Assembly (NCBI RefSeq): GCF_030954495.1
Contig: NZ_JAVHUW010000059.1
Location: forward strand, 1-64,000
Reading direction: 5' to 3'
Length of the DNA stretch: 64,000 nt
DNA from: Candidatus Desulfosporosinus nitrosoreducens
Lineage (GTDB): Bacteria > Bacillota > Desulfitobacteriia > Desulfitobacteriales > Desulfitobacteriaceae
The notes under the pieces were generated by a model. The model was not told where the DNA came from. It saw only the letters and a list, made by a program, of their open reading frames with translations, and searched no databases. Shown here piece after piece: positions 1 through 8,776 of this stretch. A program made the translations under genes and the position numbers. How positions within the stretch are numbered: the stretch's first letter is position 1; the number at the start of each line of letters is the position of its first letter.

Positions 1-60
1 TTAATGACTTCTCCAGGATTAGCTTATACTGTCCGTTTTTCAATTATCACCCACAGAAGA

Positions 61-195
61 TTTTTTATCCGCTGACTAATCCGCTCTAAGACTCCCGCTT
101 CGGCAAGCGGTGAGTTAAGAGCGTCTAAGTCCCTGGCTAAGTGCGGCCAGGATTCAGATGGACTTAAAACTCCACCCGAATCAAGTCTTCTTTAT
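61..195. repeat. Structured ~135-nt dispersed repeat, copy 1
   Basis: This copy is nearly identical to positions 30601-30735. Both copies contain two conserved hairpins: a long one around the segment ACTCCCGCTT/AAGCGG flanked by CGCTCT/AGAGCG, and a shorter one with GATTCAGATGGA pairing to TCCACCCGAATC. A conserved linker, TAAGTCCCTGG, lies between them. Differences between copies fall mainly in loops and as stem-preserving changes. It may be a non-autonomous mobile element or a structured RNA; I cannot name its family. Confidence 0.7.
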
Positions 196-201
196 CTAGC
201 G

Positions 202-245
202 AATGGGGTTGTAACAAGACTATTTCAGTTTGTTACAACCCCATT
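202..245 (-). terminator. Hairpin downstream of the degV-like gene
   Basis: Perfect 15-bp inverted repeat (AATGGGGTTGTAACA and its complement) with a 14-nt loop, 30 bp past the stop of the degV-like gene. There is no strong U-tract on either side, so it may be a weak terminator or an RNA-stabilising hairpin. Confidence 0.5.
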
Positions 246-275
246 GTGTTGTGGGAATTGACGGTACTCTGTCCG

Positions 276-1118
276 TTATTCAAACTGAATAGCTGCGCCT
301 ACTGTTCCGGGACCGGTATGAACACCAATAACCGCTCCAACCTGAGTAATAACTGTCGCTTGAAGTTGACAAGCATTTTCCAAAGCTTCCTTTAAATAAT
401 GGGCTGCCTGCTCTGCTGCTCCATGAGCAACAGCCAGGCGAACATGCTTTCTGCCTTTCGCTAAATCCTGAAGGGCCTGCACAACGCCTTCAAGCGCCTT
501 TTTCTGGCTATGCGCTTTAGCATAAGTGTGGTATACCCCATCATCCCCCACCCGAATAATCGGTTTAAGATTGAGAAGAGAACCCATAAACCCTTGAACT
601 CTGCCGATTCTTCCGCCTTTCTGCAAGTATTCCAAGGTATTTAAGGTAAACAGAGTTTCAATATTCTTCCTTGCTTTCTCAAGATTGCGAAGAATCCAGG
701 CAGTGTCATATCCTTCTTTTATATTGCGGGCAGCTTCCACCATCATCAGACCCATACCTAAGCTAATGGTCTTGGAGTCCACGAGATGTATCTTTGCTTT
801 AAACTTTTCTTTAGCCAGATAAGCGGTATTAATGGTCCCGCTCAAAGCAGAAGAGATATGCACCGAGATAATCTCATGATATTCTTCAAGCAATCTGCCG
901 TACAACCTCCCAAACTCCTCAGGTGACGGTTGGGAAGTCCTAGGGAGTGCCTCTTCACTGGCTAAGCGCCGGTAAAATTCTTCGCTGGAAAGTTCTTCAT
1001 CTGAGTATTCCTGATCCCTAAAGTTAACTTTCAAAGGAACGACGTGGATGTCACACTCCTTTTTCAATTCTTCTGTCAGGTCGGCCGTACTGTCAGTTAC
1101 CAGTGCGATCCTCTTCAT
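276..1118 (-). CDS. DegV family fatty-acid-binding protein
   Basis: This 280-residue protein has the full length of the DegV family, whose members bind a fatty acid; in Firmicutes such FakB-type proteins hand it to a kinase for phosphorylation. Visible hallmarks are TDSTADL at residues 8-14, the TSQPSP motif at 61-66 and the SSALSGT ligand-binding motif near 89-95, followed by the KGGRIG region. It is cytosolic, with no signal peptide. It stands alone, divergent from the mgl operon and followed by a hairpin. The family assignment is secure. The bound lipid and any FakA partner are not visible here. Confidence 0.93.
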   Translation of the reverse strand: MKRIALVTDSTADLTEELKKECDIHVVPLKVNFRDQEYSDEELSSEEFYRRLASEEALPRTSQPSPEEFGRLYGRLLEEYHEIISVHISSALSGTINTAYLAKEKFKAKIHLVDSKTISLGMGLMMVEAARNIKEGYDTAWILRNLEKARKNIETLFTLNTLEYLQKGGRIGRVQGFMGSLLNLKPIIRVGDDGVYHTYAKAHSQKKALEGVVQALQDLAKGRKHVRLAVAHGAAEQAAHYLKEALENACQLQATVITQVGAVIGVHTGPGTVGAAIQFE

Positions 1119-1401
1119 TCCAAATCCCCCGTCTATCGATTATCGTCAATTCCCCAGGCTCGAAGCCTTTCTCCGCAGCTGCTTCCAAATCAGAAGAGCT
1201 GCGTCCTGCCGTGAAAATAGATATCCTCTACAAGATACTACTTAATTCGCCTTCTTGTTACCATTCTCCTTCACAGGTTAGGGATTTTATCTCAGATTGT
1301 TAATTCAAAGTACTAATAATGTCAGCAAAAAAAAAGAATATAATTGGCTATTTAAGGAATATGTTTCCTTTTTAAGGCTATTATTACGGAGAATAAAGTC
1401 C
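1119..1401. other. Non-coding stretch between degV-like gene and mgl promoter
   Basis: No convincing gene was found in this stretch. Short frames on the + strand lack ribosome sites and resemble no family. The right end is AT-rich and leads into the mgl promoter. Confidence 0.5.
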
Positions 1402-1431
1402 TTGACTATTCAGAATACTGAACACTATAAT
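1402..1431 (+). promoter_or_regulatory. mgl promoter with an embedded inverted repeat
   Basis: The -35 box TTGACT (1402-1407) and -10 box TATAAT (1426-1431) are separated by 18 bp. The spacer contains the inverted repeat TTCAG-AATA-CTGAA (1409-1422), well placed for a repressor to block polymerase. The ROK regulator at the far end of the gal operon is the obvious candidate, but that link is an inference. Confidence 0.7.
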
Positions 1432-1498
1432 AGACTTAAGAAAATAAATTTACTAAGTCTATTTTGTGAAAAAACTAATTAAAAAGGGAGGATCATTA

Positions 1499-2539
1499 AT
1501 GAAAAAACTTCTTCCAGTTGTGATCACCGGAGCAATACTGTTTTTGGCAGGCTGCGGTGCCAGCACCAGCTCCGCCCCCAGTTCAGGTTCATCCGGCTCC
1601 GCGGAAAAGCAGCCCACCATTGGTGTTGCCATCTACAAATTTGACGACACATTTATGACGGGTGTTCGGAACGCCATTTCCACTGCCGCCCAAGGTAAAG
1701 CAACTGTTGATATTGTCGATAGTCAGAATTCCCAGCCTACTCAAAATGACAAAGTCGACCTCTTCATCAATAAAAAGGTCAACGCTTTGGCAATTAACCC
1801 TGTAGACCTTACGGCAGCCGGAGTTATTATTGACAAAGCCAAAACAGCAAACACACCGGTGGTCTTCTTCAACCGCGAGCCTCTGGCCAGCGATATGAAA
1901 AAGTGGGACAAAGTCTACTATGTCGGCGCTAAAGCGGAAGAATCCGGTATCATGCAAGGGCAAATCCTGGGAGATTATTGGAAAGCCCACCCCGAAATGG
2001 ACAAAAACAAGGATAACGTCATGGATGTCGTGATCTTGCAGGGAGAGCCCGGACATCAAGACGCCATCGCCCGTACGAAGTATTCCGTTAAAGCCCTGGA
2101 GGATGCCGGAATTAAAGTGAACATACTGGCTCAAGACACGGCTATGTGGGATCGCTCCAAAGCTCAGGACAAAATGGCTGCTTTCTTAGGCGCCCAAGGA
2201 GACAAAATTGAAGCAGTTCTTGCCAACAATGACGATATGGCTTTAGGGGCTATCGAAGCTTTAAAAGCGAAAGGATACTTTGCCAATGGCAAATATATGC
2301 CGGTCGTCGGTGTTGACGCCACAGCTCCCGGCCTGCAGGCTTTAAAAGACGGAACCCTTTTAGGAACCGTGTTAAACGATGCCAAGAACCAAGGCGCAGC
2401 AACCTTAAACCTGTCGCTTGCTTTAGCCAAAGGATTAACTCCAAGCAAAGACAATACCGGGTACGATATCACAGACGGCCAATATGTCTGGGTTCCATAT
2501 AAGAAAATCACCAAAGATAATATGGCAGACGCCCAATAA
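1499..2539 (+). CDS. mglB: Galactose/glucose-binding lipoprotein of ABC importer (MglB-like)
   Basis: Periplasmic-binding-protein homologue that captures galactose or glucose outside the membrane and delivers it to MglA/MglC. I chose the ATG at 1499, which has an AAGGGAGG site 7 nt upstream; an upstream GTG at 1466 has none. The 346-residue product has a lipoprotein signal with lipobox LAGC (Cys19) and a Ser/Gly-rich linker. It then closely follows MglB: IGVAIYKFDD near the start, the VVFFNREP, GEPGH and ANNDDMALGA segments, and GTVLNDA near the C-terminus. It is the first gene of the operon and is separated from mglA by a hairpin that would favour high expression of the binding protein. Confidence 0.93.
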   Translation: MKKLLPVVITGAILFLAGCGASTSSAPSSGSSGSAEKQPTIGVAIYKFDDTFMTGVRNAISTAAQGKATVDIVDSQNSQPTQNDKVDLFINKKVNALAINPVDLTAAGVIIDKAKTANTPVVFFNREPLASDMKKWDKVYYVGAKAEESGIMQGQILGDYWKAHPEMDKNKDNVMDVVILQGEPGHQDAIARTKYSVKALEDAGIKVNILAQDTAMWDRSKAQDKMAAFLGAQGDKIEAVLANNDDMALGAIEALKAKGYFANGKYMPVVGVDATAPGLQALKDGTLLGTVLNDAKNQGAATLNLSLALAKGLTPSKDNTGYDITDGQYVWVPYKKITKDNMADAQ

Positions 2540-2587
2540 CCGTCTCCTTTCGAGTACCTATTGGCTTTATGTGCTTACAGTATAACG

Positions 2588-2626
2588 AAGCAAGGGGGCA
2601 ATGTACACAATTCCCCCTTGCTTTTT
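2588..2626 (+). terminator. Intra-operon terminator between mglB and mglA
   Basis: Arms AGCAAGGGGG and CCCCCTTGCT (2589-2598 and 2613-2622) are followed by a short T run. It probably acts as a leaky terminator or 3' stabiliser that keeps mglB mRNA in excess over mglAC, as is common in sugar ABC operons. Confidence 0.75.
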
Positions 2627-2706
2627 AGATTTTCAATGACTCCCCAAACTGCTATTCCTTGAAAAAGTAAAATTCTTAGACCAGCACTGATTACAGGAGG
2701 GTCAAA

Positions 2707-4224
2707 ATGCCTGAAAATGAATTCTTATTGGAAATGAAACATATTTCTAAGGAGTTTCCCGGTGTTAAGGCACTAGACGATGTCACCTTACAGGTACGGC
2801 CCGGTACAGTGCACTCCCTCATGGGGGAAAACGGTGCAGGGAAATCCACTCTCATGAAATGCCTTTTCGGGATCTACAAACCCGATGCCGGGGAAATTCT
2901 TTTAAACGGCCAGAAAACCGAGATCAACAATTCCAAAGCTGCTCTCGATCACGGTATCTCTATGATTCACCAAGAGCTCCATCCCGTGCCGCGCCGCAGT
3001 GTGATGGAAAATCTTTGGCTCGGCCGCTTTCCCCTCAAAAGCTTTGGCCCTCTAAAACTGATTGATGACAAACGCATGTATCAGGATTCCGTAGCTTTAT
3101 TTGAAGACTTGGAAATGGATCTCGATCCTCATATCCTTGTCGGAACCCTGTCCGTATCTAAAATCCAGTCGATCGAAATTGCCAAAGCGGTATCGCACCG
3201 GGCCAAGGTCATTGTGATGGATGAACCTACTTCGTCTTTGACAGGCAATGAGGTGGAGCAGCTTTTTAAAATTATCCGTTCCTTAAAAAGCCGGGGCGTA
3301 TCCATCATCTACATTTCTCATAAAATCGAGGAAATCCTTGCCATCTCCGATGACGTAACTATCATGCGCGACGGAAAACATATCGGAACCTGGCCGGCGT
3401 CGGAGTTAACGACCAATTTAATCATTTCCAAAATGGTGGGCCGTGATCTTACTCAACGTTTCCCTGAACGCAGCGGGACTCCCGGGGAAACAGTGCTGCG
3501 GGTTGAGGGGCTGAGTTCGCCTTTTCCCAAAGCCTTTAAAGATGTCTCTTTTGAATTGCGCCAAGGGGAAGTCTTAGGAATAGGAGGGCTTGTCGGCGCT
3601 CAGCGCACAGAACTGATCGAAGCCTTGTTCGGCTTGAGAACTGTATCCTCAGGCCAGATCTTCGTTAAGGGCAAACAAGTGAAAATCAAATCCCCTATGG
3701 ATGCTAAGAAACACAGGATTGCCTTGCTGACAGAGGAGCGCCGGGCCACAGGAATCTTTCCCGTACTTCCAATTGTGGAAAACACGGTCATGGCCAATAT
3801 GAACCGCTATATTACCCCCTACCGTCTTCTCAACCAACAAACCATGAGCCGGGACGTCCAGCAAAGTATCGACCAAATGCGGATTAAGACCCCTTCCGCA
3901 AAGACCCAAATCAAAAATCTTTCCGGCGGAAATCAACAAAAAGTCCTAATAGCGCGCTGGCTCCTGACTGAACCTGAAATCCTTATGCTGGATGAGCCAA
4001 CACGGGGTATCGATGTTGGCGCTAAATTCGAAATCTATTCTATCATCACAGAATTGGTTCAACAGGGTAAGAGCATTATTATGATCTCCTCTGAAATGCC
4101 CGAACTTATCGGTATGTCGGACCGAATCATGGTTATGTGTGAAGGCCGAATGTCCGGTATTCTGGAAGGAACAAACAAAACCGAAGAAGACATTATGCAC
4201 CTCGCAACAAAGTTTATGGTTTGA
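2707..4224 (+). CDS. mglA: Galactose ABC importer ATP-binding protein (MglA-like)
   Basis: ATPase subunit of the sugar importer, 505 residues, with two fused ABC domains as in MglA/RbsA. The first domain has Walker A GENGAGKST (residues 40-48), a degenerate signature (LSVSKIQ) and Walker B VIVMDEP. The second has the degenerate nucleotide loop GLVGAQRTE typical of this family, a full LSGGNQQK signature and Walker B ILMLDEP. The start is set by GGAGGG just upstream of ATG 2707. Its stop overlaps the mglC translation region, so the two are probably coupled. It acts on the cytosolic face of the membrane. Confidence 0.93.
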   Translation: MPENEFLLEMKHISKEFPGVKALDDVTLQVRPGTVHSLMGENGAGKSTLMKCLFGIYKPDAGEILLNGQKTEINNSKAALDHGISMIHQELHPVPRRSVMENLWLGRFPLKSFGPLKLIDDKRMYQDSVALFEDLEMDLDPHILVGTLSVSKIQSIEIAKAVSHRAKVIVMDEPTSSLTGNEVEQLFKIIRSLKSRGVSIIYISHKIEEILAISDDVTIMRDGKHIGTWPASELTTNLIISKMVGRDLTQRFPERSGTPGETVLRVEGLSSPFPKAFKDVSFELRQGEVLGIGGLVGAQRTELIEALFGLRTVSSGQIFVKGKQVKIKSPMDAKKHRIALLTEERRATGIFPVLPIVENTVMANMNRYITPYRLLNQQTMSRDVQQSIDQMRIKTPSAKTQIKNLSGGNQQKVLIARWLLTEPEILMLDEPTRGIDVGAKFEIYSIITELVQQGKSIIMISSEMPELIGMSDRIMVMCEGRMSGILEGTNKTEEDIMHLATKFMV

Positions 4225-4238
4225 CTGGAGGTCTTTTT

Positions 4239-5267
4239 ATGGCAAAAAGCAACGATACCGGTGCCAAGAAAGCCGGTAGCTTCTTTTTTCAGTATGCGAT
4301 TTATTTTGTGCTCGTCATTCTTATTTTGGGTATTGCCGCCATAGACCCAAGCTTTTTATCGATCAATAGTTTCAGGGATATTTTACTGCAATCATCAACC
4401 CGAGCTATTATCGCTTTGGGAGCTGCCTTTGTTCTGATCACCGGTGGAGTCGACCTCTCGGCAGGTCGTATGGTAGGGTTTGCAGCGGTCTTATCCGCTT
4501 CCATGCTGCAAATCCAGGAGTATTCACACCGTTTTTACCCCGGGTTGCCAAATCTGCCCTTATGGGTACCGGTTTTAATCGCTATCTTTGCCGGACTTCT
4601 TGTCGGTCTAATCAACGGCTTAATTGTTTCCCGCTTCAGTGTTCCCCCCTTTATTGCCACCTTAGGTTCAATGGTCGCAGTGTACGGCCTTAACTCCCTT
4701 TACTTCGATATGAAGCCCAATCAATCTCAGCCGATTGGCGGGCTCAGACCGGATTTTACCACCGACCTCGGGAGCGGTTATATTGGGACAGGCATTTACT
4801 CTATACCCTATATCGTCATCATCGCGCTTGTTGTTGCTTTCATTGTCTGGGTTATCTTTAACAAGACTCGTCTGGGAAAAAGCATGTATGCCATTGGGGG
4901 AAATATTCAAGCCGCTGTTGTTTCCGGAATTAACGTCAAACAGGTCTTGCTTTATGTTTACGCTATTGCCGGAGCCCTCTACGGTTTGGCCGGAGTCATG
5001 GAGGCTGCCCGTACAGGGGGAGCCACCAACAATTACGGCAATATGTATGAACTCGATGCCATCGCCGCCTGTGTCGTGGGCGGGGTATCCACCGCCGGAG
5101 GCATCGGCACGGTACCCGGCGTGCTGGTTGGGGTTTTAATTTTTGGAGTTATTAATTACGGACTTACTTATATCGGAGTTAGCCCTTATTGGCAATTAAT
5201 TATTAAAGGTTTGATTATTATCACTGCCGTAGCCTTTGATATTCGCAAATACCTAACCAAGAAATAA
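4239..5267 (+). CDS. mglC: Galactose ABC importer permease (MglC-like)
   Basis: Integral membrane subunit of the importer, 342 residues with about eight to ten hydrophobic segments. I chose ATG 4239, which is preceded by CTGGAGG; the upstream in-frame TTG at 4221 overlaps the mglA stop and has no site. Family landmarks are ITGGVDLSAG near residue 70, the cytoplasmic TRLGKSMYAIGGN loop that contacts the ATPase, and the GGVSTAGGIGT segment near the C-terminus. It completes the mglBAC set and is followed by a strong terminator. Confidence 0.93.
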   Translation: MAKSNDTGAKKAGSFFFQYAIYFVLVILILGIAAIDPSFLSINSFRDILLQSSTRAIIALGAAFVLITGGVDLSAGRMVGFAAVLSASMLQIQEYSHRFYPGLPNLPLWVPVLIAIFAGLLVGLINGLIVSRFSVPPFIATLGSMVAVYGLNSLYFDMKPNQSQPIGGLRPDFTTDLGSGYIGTGIYSIPYIVIIALVVAFIVWVIFNKTRLGKSMYAIGGNIQAAVVSGINVKQVLLYVYAIAGALYGLAGVMEAARTGGATNNYGNMYELDAIAACVVGGVSTAGGIGTVPGVLVGVLIFGVINYGLTYIGVSPYWQLIIKGLIIITAVAFDIRKYLTKK

Positions 5268-5332
5268 ATTTCTGAAGGACGGTTCGGGATTTATGGACGC
5301 ATAAGTTGAGCACCAGCCTTCAGAATATCAAT

Positions 5333-5379
5333 AGGGTAGCAACAACTCTTCAAATGGTTTGTTGCTACCCTATTTTTTT
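5333..5379 (+). terminator. Terminator of the mgl operon
   Basis: A 13-bp stem (AGGGTAGCAACAA with its complement, 5333-5345 and 5359-5371) is followed by ATTTTTTT. It lies between convergent mglC and the ROK gene; the U-tract favours the + strand transcript. Confidence 0.9.
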
Positions 5380-5389
5380 AACTTTAATT

Positions 5390-6637
5390 TCAGATCAGGG
5401 AATCGTTAACGGCATCACTTAATCCGCTCGGCGTGAACAATTTGTTCAAGACCAGAGTAAAGGCCCCGATAGCAATGGAATTTTCGCCCAACTCTGAGAT
5501 GACGATCCTCACCGCATTGGCCGGTTTGGTCAGAGCCCGCTTTTCTAAAGTATTCAACAAGGGTTTCAGGAGGTAGTCCTCAGCTTTGGATACTCCTCCG
5601 CTCAAAATAATAAGGGCTGGATTCAGAGTATTGATAAGATTCGCCAGTCCGATCCCCAGATAACGCCCTGTGTCCGCTAAGACTTCCGCGGCCACTGAAT
5701 CCCCGAGTTGGGCCGCTTTACAAAGCATTTCGCCATTAATCTCATCTAAATCTCCCTGAACCCACTCCTCAAGAATAGATTCTTTGCCCAATCTGATGGC
5801 TTGCTGGGCCCTGCGGGCCAGGGCTCCCCCGCCAACCATCGTTTCCAAACAACCGTAATTTCCGCAGCTGCATTTTGGCCCGTTGCTATCGATGGTTGTA
5901 TGCCCGATTTCACCCGCGGTGAAGGAAGTCCCCCGATAGAGCTTGTTATTGATGATGATTCCCGCCCCCACACCTGTTCCAACGTGCACACAAATAAAAT
6001 TCGGTATGCCTACTCCTTTACCAAACCAACTTTCTCCCAAAGCCTGAGCCCTTACGTCATTTTCAACTTCCACCGGCAACTGGAATTTCTTCTCTAAACG
6101 AAATTTGATAGGAATATTGCGCAGGTTAAGGTGGGGAGCAAAAAGAGAGAACCCTTGTTCAGGGTCGACAAGTCCGTGCATGCCTACCCCGATCCCTAAG
6201 AAAGATTCTTTGGGTTTCTGCGTAGCTTGCATGACATTTTCCACGGCTGTTTCCAAGGTTTGAAGAAACTGCTCACTGGTCTGATTGGCTTGATACCTCA
6301 TTTCAACCTGTGCCAGAACATTGCCGTCAAGGTTCGCTGTCACCGCTTTTAACCGTTTGGCGCCGGCATAAAGCCCCACAACGTAAAAGGCGGAGGAGTT
6401 AATCCGCAAAAGAATCGGTTTTCTTCCGCCCGTGGATTCTCCCAAAGTGCTCTCGACCACCAGCCTGGACTCAATCAGCTCACCCACAAGATTGGTTACG
6501 GTCGGGGGAGTCAGTTTGGTTAACTTGGCAATTTTCGCTCTGGAGATTGGTCCATACTGCCTGACAATATTGAGAATCGCTGATTTATTCAAGGATTTCA
6601 TGCCTTGAAAACTTCCTACCGGTATCAATTCACTCAC
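5390..6637 (-). CDS. ROK-family transcriptional repressor (NagC/XylR type)
   Basis: This 415-residue regulator has an N-terminal winged helix-turn-helix (about residues 18-62, containing GPISRAKIAKLTKL) fused to a ROK sugar-kinase-like domain. The zinc-binding cluster CSCGNYGCLE is intact, as is the LANLINTLNPALIILSGG segment. It is the last gene of the galT-galK-galE operon and converges on mglBAC, so it most likely senses a galactose-pathway sugar and represses uptake and catabolism. The inverted repeat inside the mgl promoter is a plausible target. The family is certain; the ligand is inferred from context. Confidence 0.9.
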   Translation of the reverse strand: MSELIPVGSFQGMKSLNKSAILNIVRQYGPISRAKIAKLTKLTPPTVTNLVGELIESRLVVESTLGESTGGRKPILLRINSSAFYVVGLYAGAKRLKAVTANLDGNVLAQVEMRYQANQTSEQFLQTLETAVENVMQATQKPKESFLGIGVGMHGLVDPEQGFSLFAPHLNLRNIPIKFRLEKKFQLPVEVENDVRAQALGESWFGKGVGIPNFICVHVGTGVGAGIIINNKLYRGTSFTAGEIGHTTIDSNGPKCSCGNYGCLETMVGGGALARRAQQAIRLGKESILEEWVQGDLDEINGEMLCKAAQLGDSVAAEVLADTGRYLGIGLANLINTLNPALIILSGGVSKAEDYLLKPLLNTLEKRALTKPANAVRIVISELGENSIAIGAFTLVLNKLFTPSGLSDAVNDSLI

Positions 6638-6675
6638 TTATGCCGCTCCCCCTCTGCCTAATCATGATTTTCTTC

Positions 6676-7779
6676 TTATCTTATAAGGATATCGGGCCGG
6701 GAATAGAGTATCCCGTCTTTCTCAATCTGCAGATATTGCCACGTCCCGGTCTGCGTAAGGAACTCCGGCCCACTTTCAGTCACTAACAGGGTATCTTCGG
6801 ATTTCAATCCCCTTAGGGATGGGTTCCAGGCAAAGGCTTGATGGCACTGCACAATCCCTAACGAATCCAAATTCGCTAAAAACTCCCGGGAAGCGTAACC
6901 TGTCGGCCCACCCTGATGAAGGTAACGCCAATCGTCCGGATGTCCCCATTTTTTATAAGCCTCAATTCCTTGGCGGAATACGTCTTTGATCGGCACACCG
7001 GGACGAGTCGCCAGGTTAAAGGCTAAATCGATTTCCGCCAAAGCTTGTTTAGTTTCCTGAAGCTCCGGAGAAAGTGCCCCAAAATGAACAAAGCGAGTGG
7101 CATTAGCCACCAGACCCCATTTTTCACCACAAAGAACGAGCATGGCGTAACGCTCCAATTTCTTCTCCGTCGGGATGGGATGGCGGTAAGCATAGATTCG
7201 CTGATCCGCAGCCACCAACAAAACGGGAGTTTGCACACCCAGAACCGCGGCTTTAGAAGCAAGAAGCGCTTGAATCTCAAATTCGCTCATGCCCGGTTCA
7301 ATCTCCCGGCAGGTTTTTTCTAAAACCTCGGCCACGGAACGGGATAACCAACGGTAACGCTCTATCTCCTCAAGATCTAAGACAAAACTCAACTCCGCCA
7401 ATTCCCTGCTGATATTCCGGCCTTTGACCTCAGGCAGCAACTCAGGGCAAACGTCCATCCCCATTGTTTTTCCCCGGCAAAGGGAGCTGATTGCTCCTTC
7501 GCTCCCCTCGAACCACTCTGGCGTCATCCATTCCCAAGCAAATCCGGCTAATTCCTCCTCTTTTATGCGGGCAAATTCCATCTTGGTAGTGACGCAGTAG
7601 ACCTGGTCCCGTAAAACAACCACATCGGCGACACCCAGTTCCGTCGCGGTGACGATATAGTTTCTTTTTCCACCGGTCAGCCAGGAGAAACTGCGGCGCT
7701 GGCGAAGAAGGACCCCATCCAGTTCCATTGCCGCCATCAGCTTCCTGATCCTTGCTAGTTTCCTGGCGACAGTCATCAT
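6676..7779 (-). CDS. M24-type (creatinase/prolidase-fold) protein lacking most metal ligands
   Basis: This 367-residue protein has a creatinase-like N-terminal domain (about 1-130) and a C-terminal pita-bread domain of the M24 Xaa-Pro aminopeptidase family. Where active enzymes have two metal-binding Asp in DxG...SDxTR, this one reads LVLCGEKWG and ANATR. The EPG glutamate is replaced in AWNP. Only the His in LHQGGPTG and the last Glu in VTESG remain. It is therefore probably not a peptidase; a binding or regulatory role is possible. Its start overlaps the galE stop by 4 nt, so it is translationally coupled to the gal operon. An ATG 3 nt inside is equally possible. Confidence 0.8.
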   Translation of the reverse strand: MMTVARKLARIRKLMAAMELDGVLLRQRRSFSWLTGGKRNYIVTATELGVADVVVLRDQVYCVTTKMEFARIKEEELAGFAWEWMTPEWFEGSEGAISSLCRGKTMGMDVCPELLPEVKGRNISRELAELSFVLDLEEIERYRWLSRSVAEVLEKTCREIEPGMSEFEIQALLASKAAVLGVQTPVLLVAADQRIYAYRHPIPTEKKLERYAMLVLCGEKWGLVANATRFVHFGALSPELQETKQALAEIDLAFNLATRPGVPIKDVFRQGIEAYKKWGHPDDWRYLHQGGPTGYASREFLANLDSLGIVQCHQAFAWNPSLRGLKSEDTLLVTESGPEFLTQTGTWQYLQIEKDGILYSRPDILIR

Positions 7780-8762
7780 TTAGCATACCCCTTTGGATGG
7801 TTGCGCTGCCAATTCCAAGCGGTTTGGATGATCTGGCCTAAGCTGTTGAATTGCGGCTTCCAGGCCAATTCCCGTTGCGCTTTCTCGGAGGAAGCGATAA
7901 GTACTGCCGGATCTCCCGCCCGGCGCGGTACGATCTCAAGCGGAATAGGGTGACCCGTTACCTCGCGGGCTTTCTCTACGACTTGACGCACAGAAAAGCC
8001 CTCTCCATTGCCTAAATTATAAACAGCACTCTCTCCGGTCCGCCTGAGCTTCTGCAGGGCCAGCCAGTGGGCATTCGCCAGATCCGTGACGTGAATATAA
8101 TCGCGAACACATGTCCCGTCAGGAGTCGGATAATCATCTCCGAATACGGCCAGCCGCTCCCGTTGACCCAAAGCCACTTGTAAAATTATCGGGATTAAAT
8201 GGCTTTCCGGCCGGTGATCTTCTCCGATCTGCCCGTCACTATGAGCCCCGGCTGCGTTAAAATATCTCAAAGCCACATACTTAACCCCATAAGCTTGATC
8301 ACACCATTTCAACATCGTTTCAATGGCCAGTTTTGTCTCACCGTAAGGATTGGTCGGTTCCTTGCGATCCTGTTCCTGAATAGGAATAGACTCCGGCTCT
8401 CCATAAGTGGCCGCCGTTGAAGAAAAGACTATGCTTTTAACGCCGTATTTCACCATTCCGGCCAATAGCCTTTGCGCCGTAACGACATTGTTATCGTAGT
8501 ATTTGAGAGGATCTTGAACACTTTCTCCGACTAAAGAATCAGCCGCAAAGTGAATTACAGCCTCAATATTCTGTTCGCTGAATACTTGATCCAGCAGCCG
8601 TGCATCCCGGATATCTCCTTCATAGAACTTTCCGGCCCTGACAGCGTCACGGTGCCCCTTTTGCAGGTTATCAAGTACTACGACCTCTTCCCCTTTGCTC
8701 AAAAATTCCACAACCGTGTGACTTCCTATATAACCGGCCCCGCCGGTCACTAAAATTGCCAT
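7776..8762 (-). CDS. galE: UDP-glucose 4-epimerase
   Basis: Interconverts UDP-galactose and UDP-glucose in the Leloir pathway, using tightly bound NAD. The 328-residue product begins with the NAD-binding GGAGYIGSH motif (residues 7-15) and carries the short-chain-dehydrogenase catalytic SSTAATYG and YGETK (Tyr-x3-Lys) motifs. It also has ALRYFNAAGA and the conserved GDDYPTPDGTCVRDYIHV segment. Length is normal. It sits 14 nt downstream of galK and overlaps the M24-like gene by 4 nt, within the galTKE operon. Confidence 0.96.
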   Translation of the reverse strand: MAILVTGGAGYIGSHTVVEFLSKGEEVVVLDNLQKGHRDAVRAGKFYEGDIRDARLLDQVFSEQNIEAVIHFAADSLVGESVQDPLKYYDNNVVTAQRLLAGMVKYGVKSIVFSSTAATYGEPESIPIQEQDRKEPTNPYGETKLAIETMLKWCDQAYGVKYVALRYFNAAGAHSDGQIGEDHRPESHLIPIILQVALGQRERLAVFGDDYPTPDGTCVRDYIHVTDLANAHWLALQKLRRTGESAVYNLGNGEGFSVRQVVEKAREVTGHPIPLEIVPRRAGDPAVLIASSEKAQRELAWKPQFNSLGQIIQTAWNWQRNHPKGYAK

Positions 8763-8776
8763 TTCACCGACCCCCT

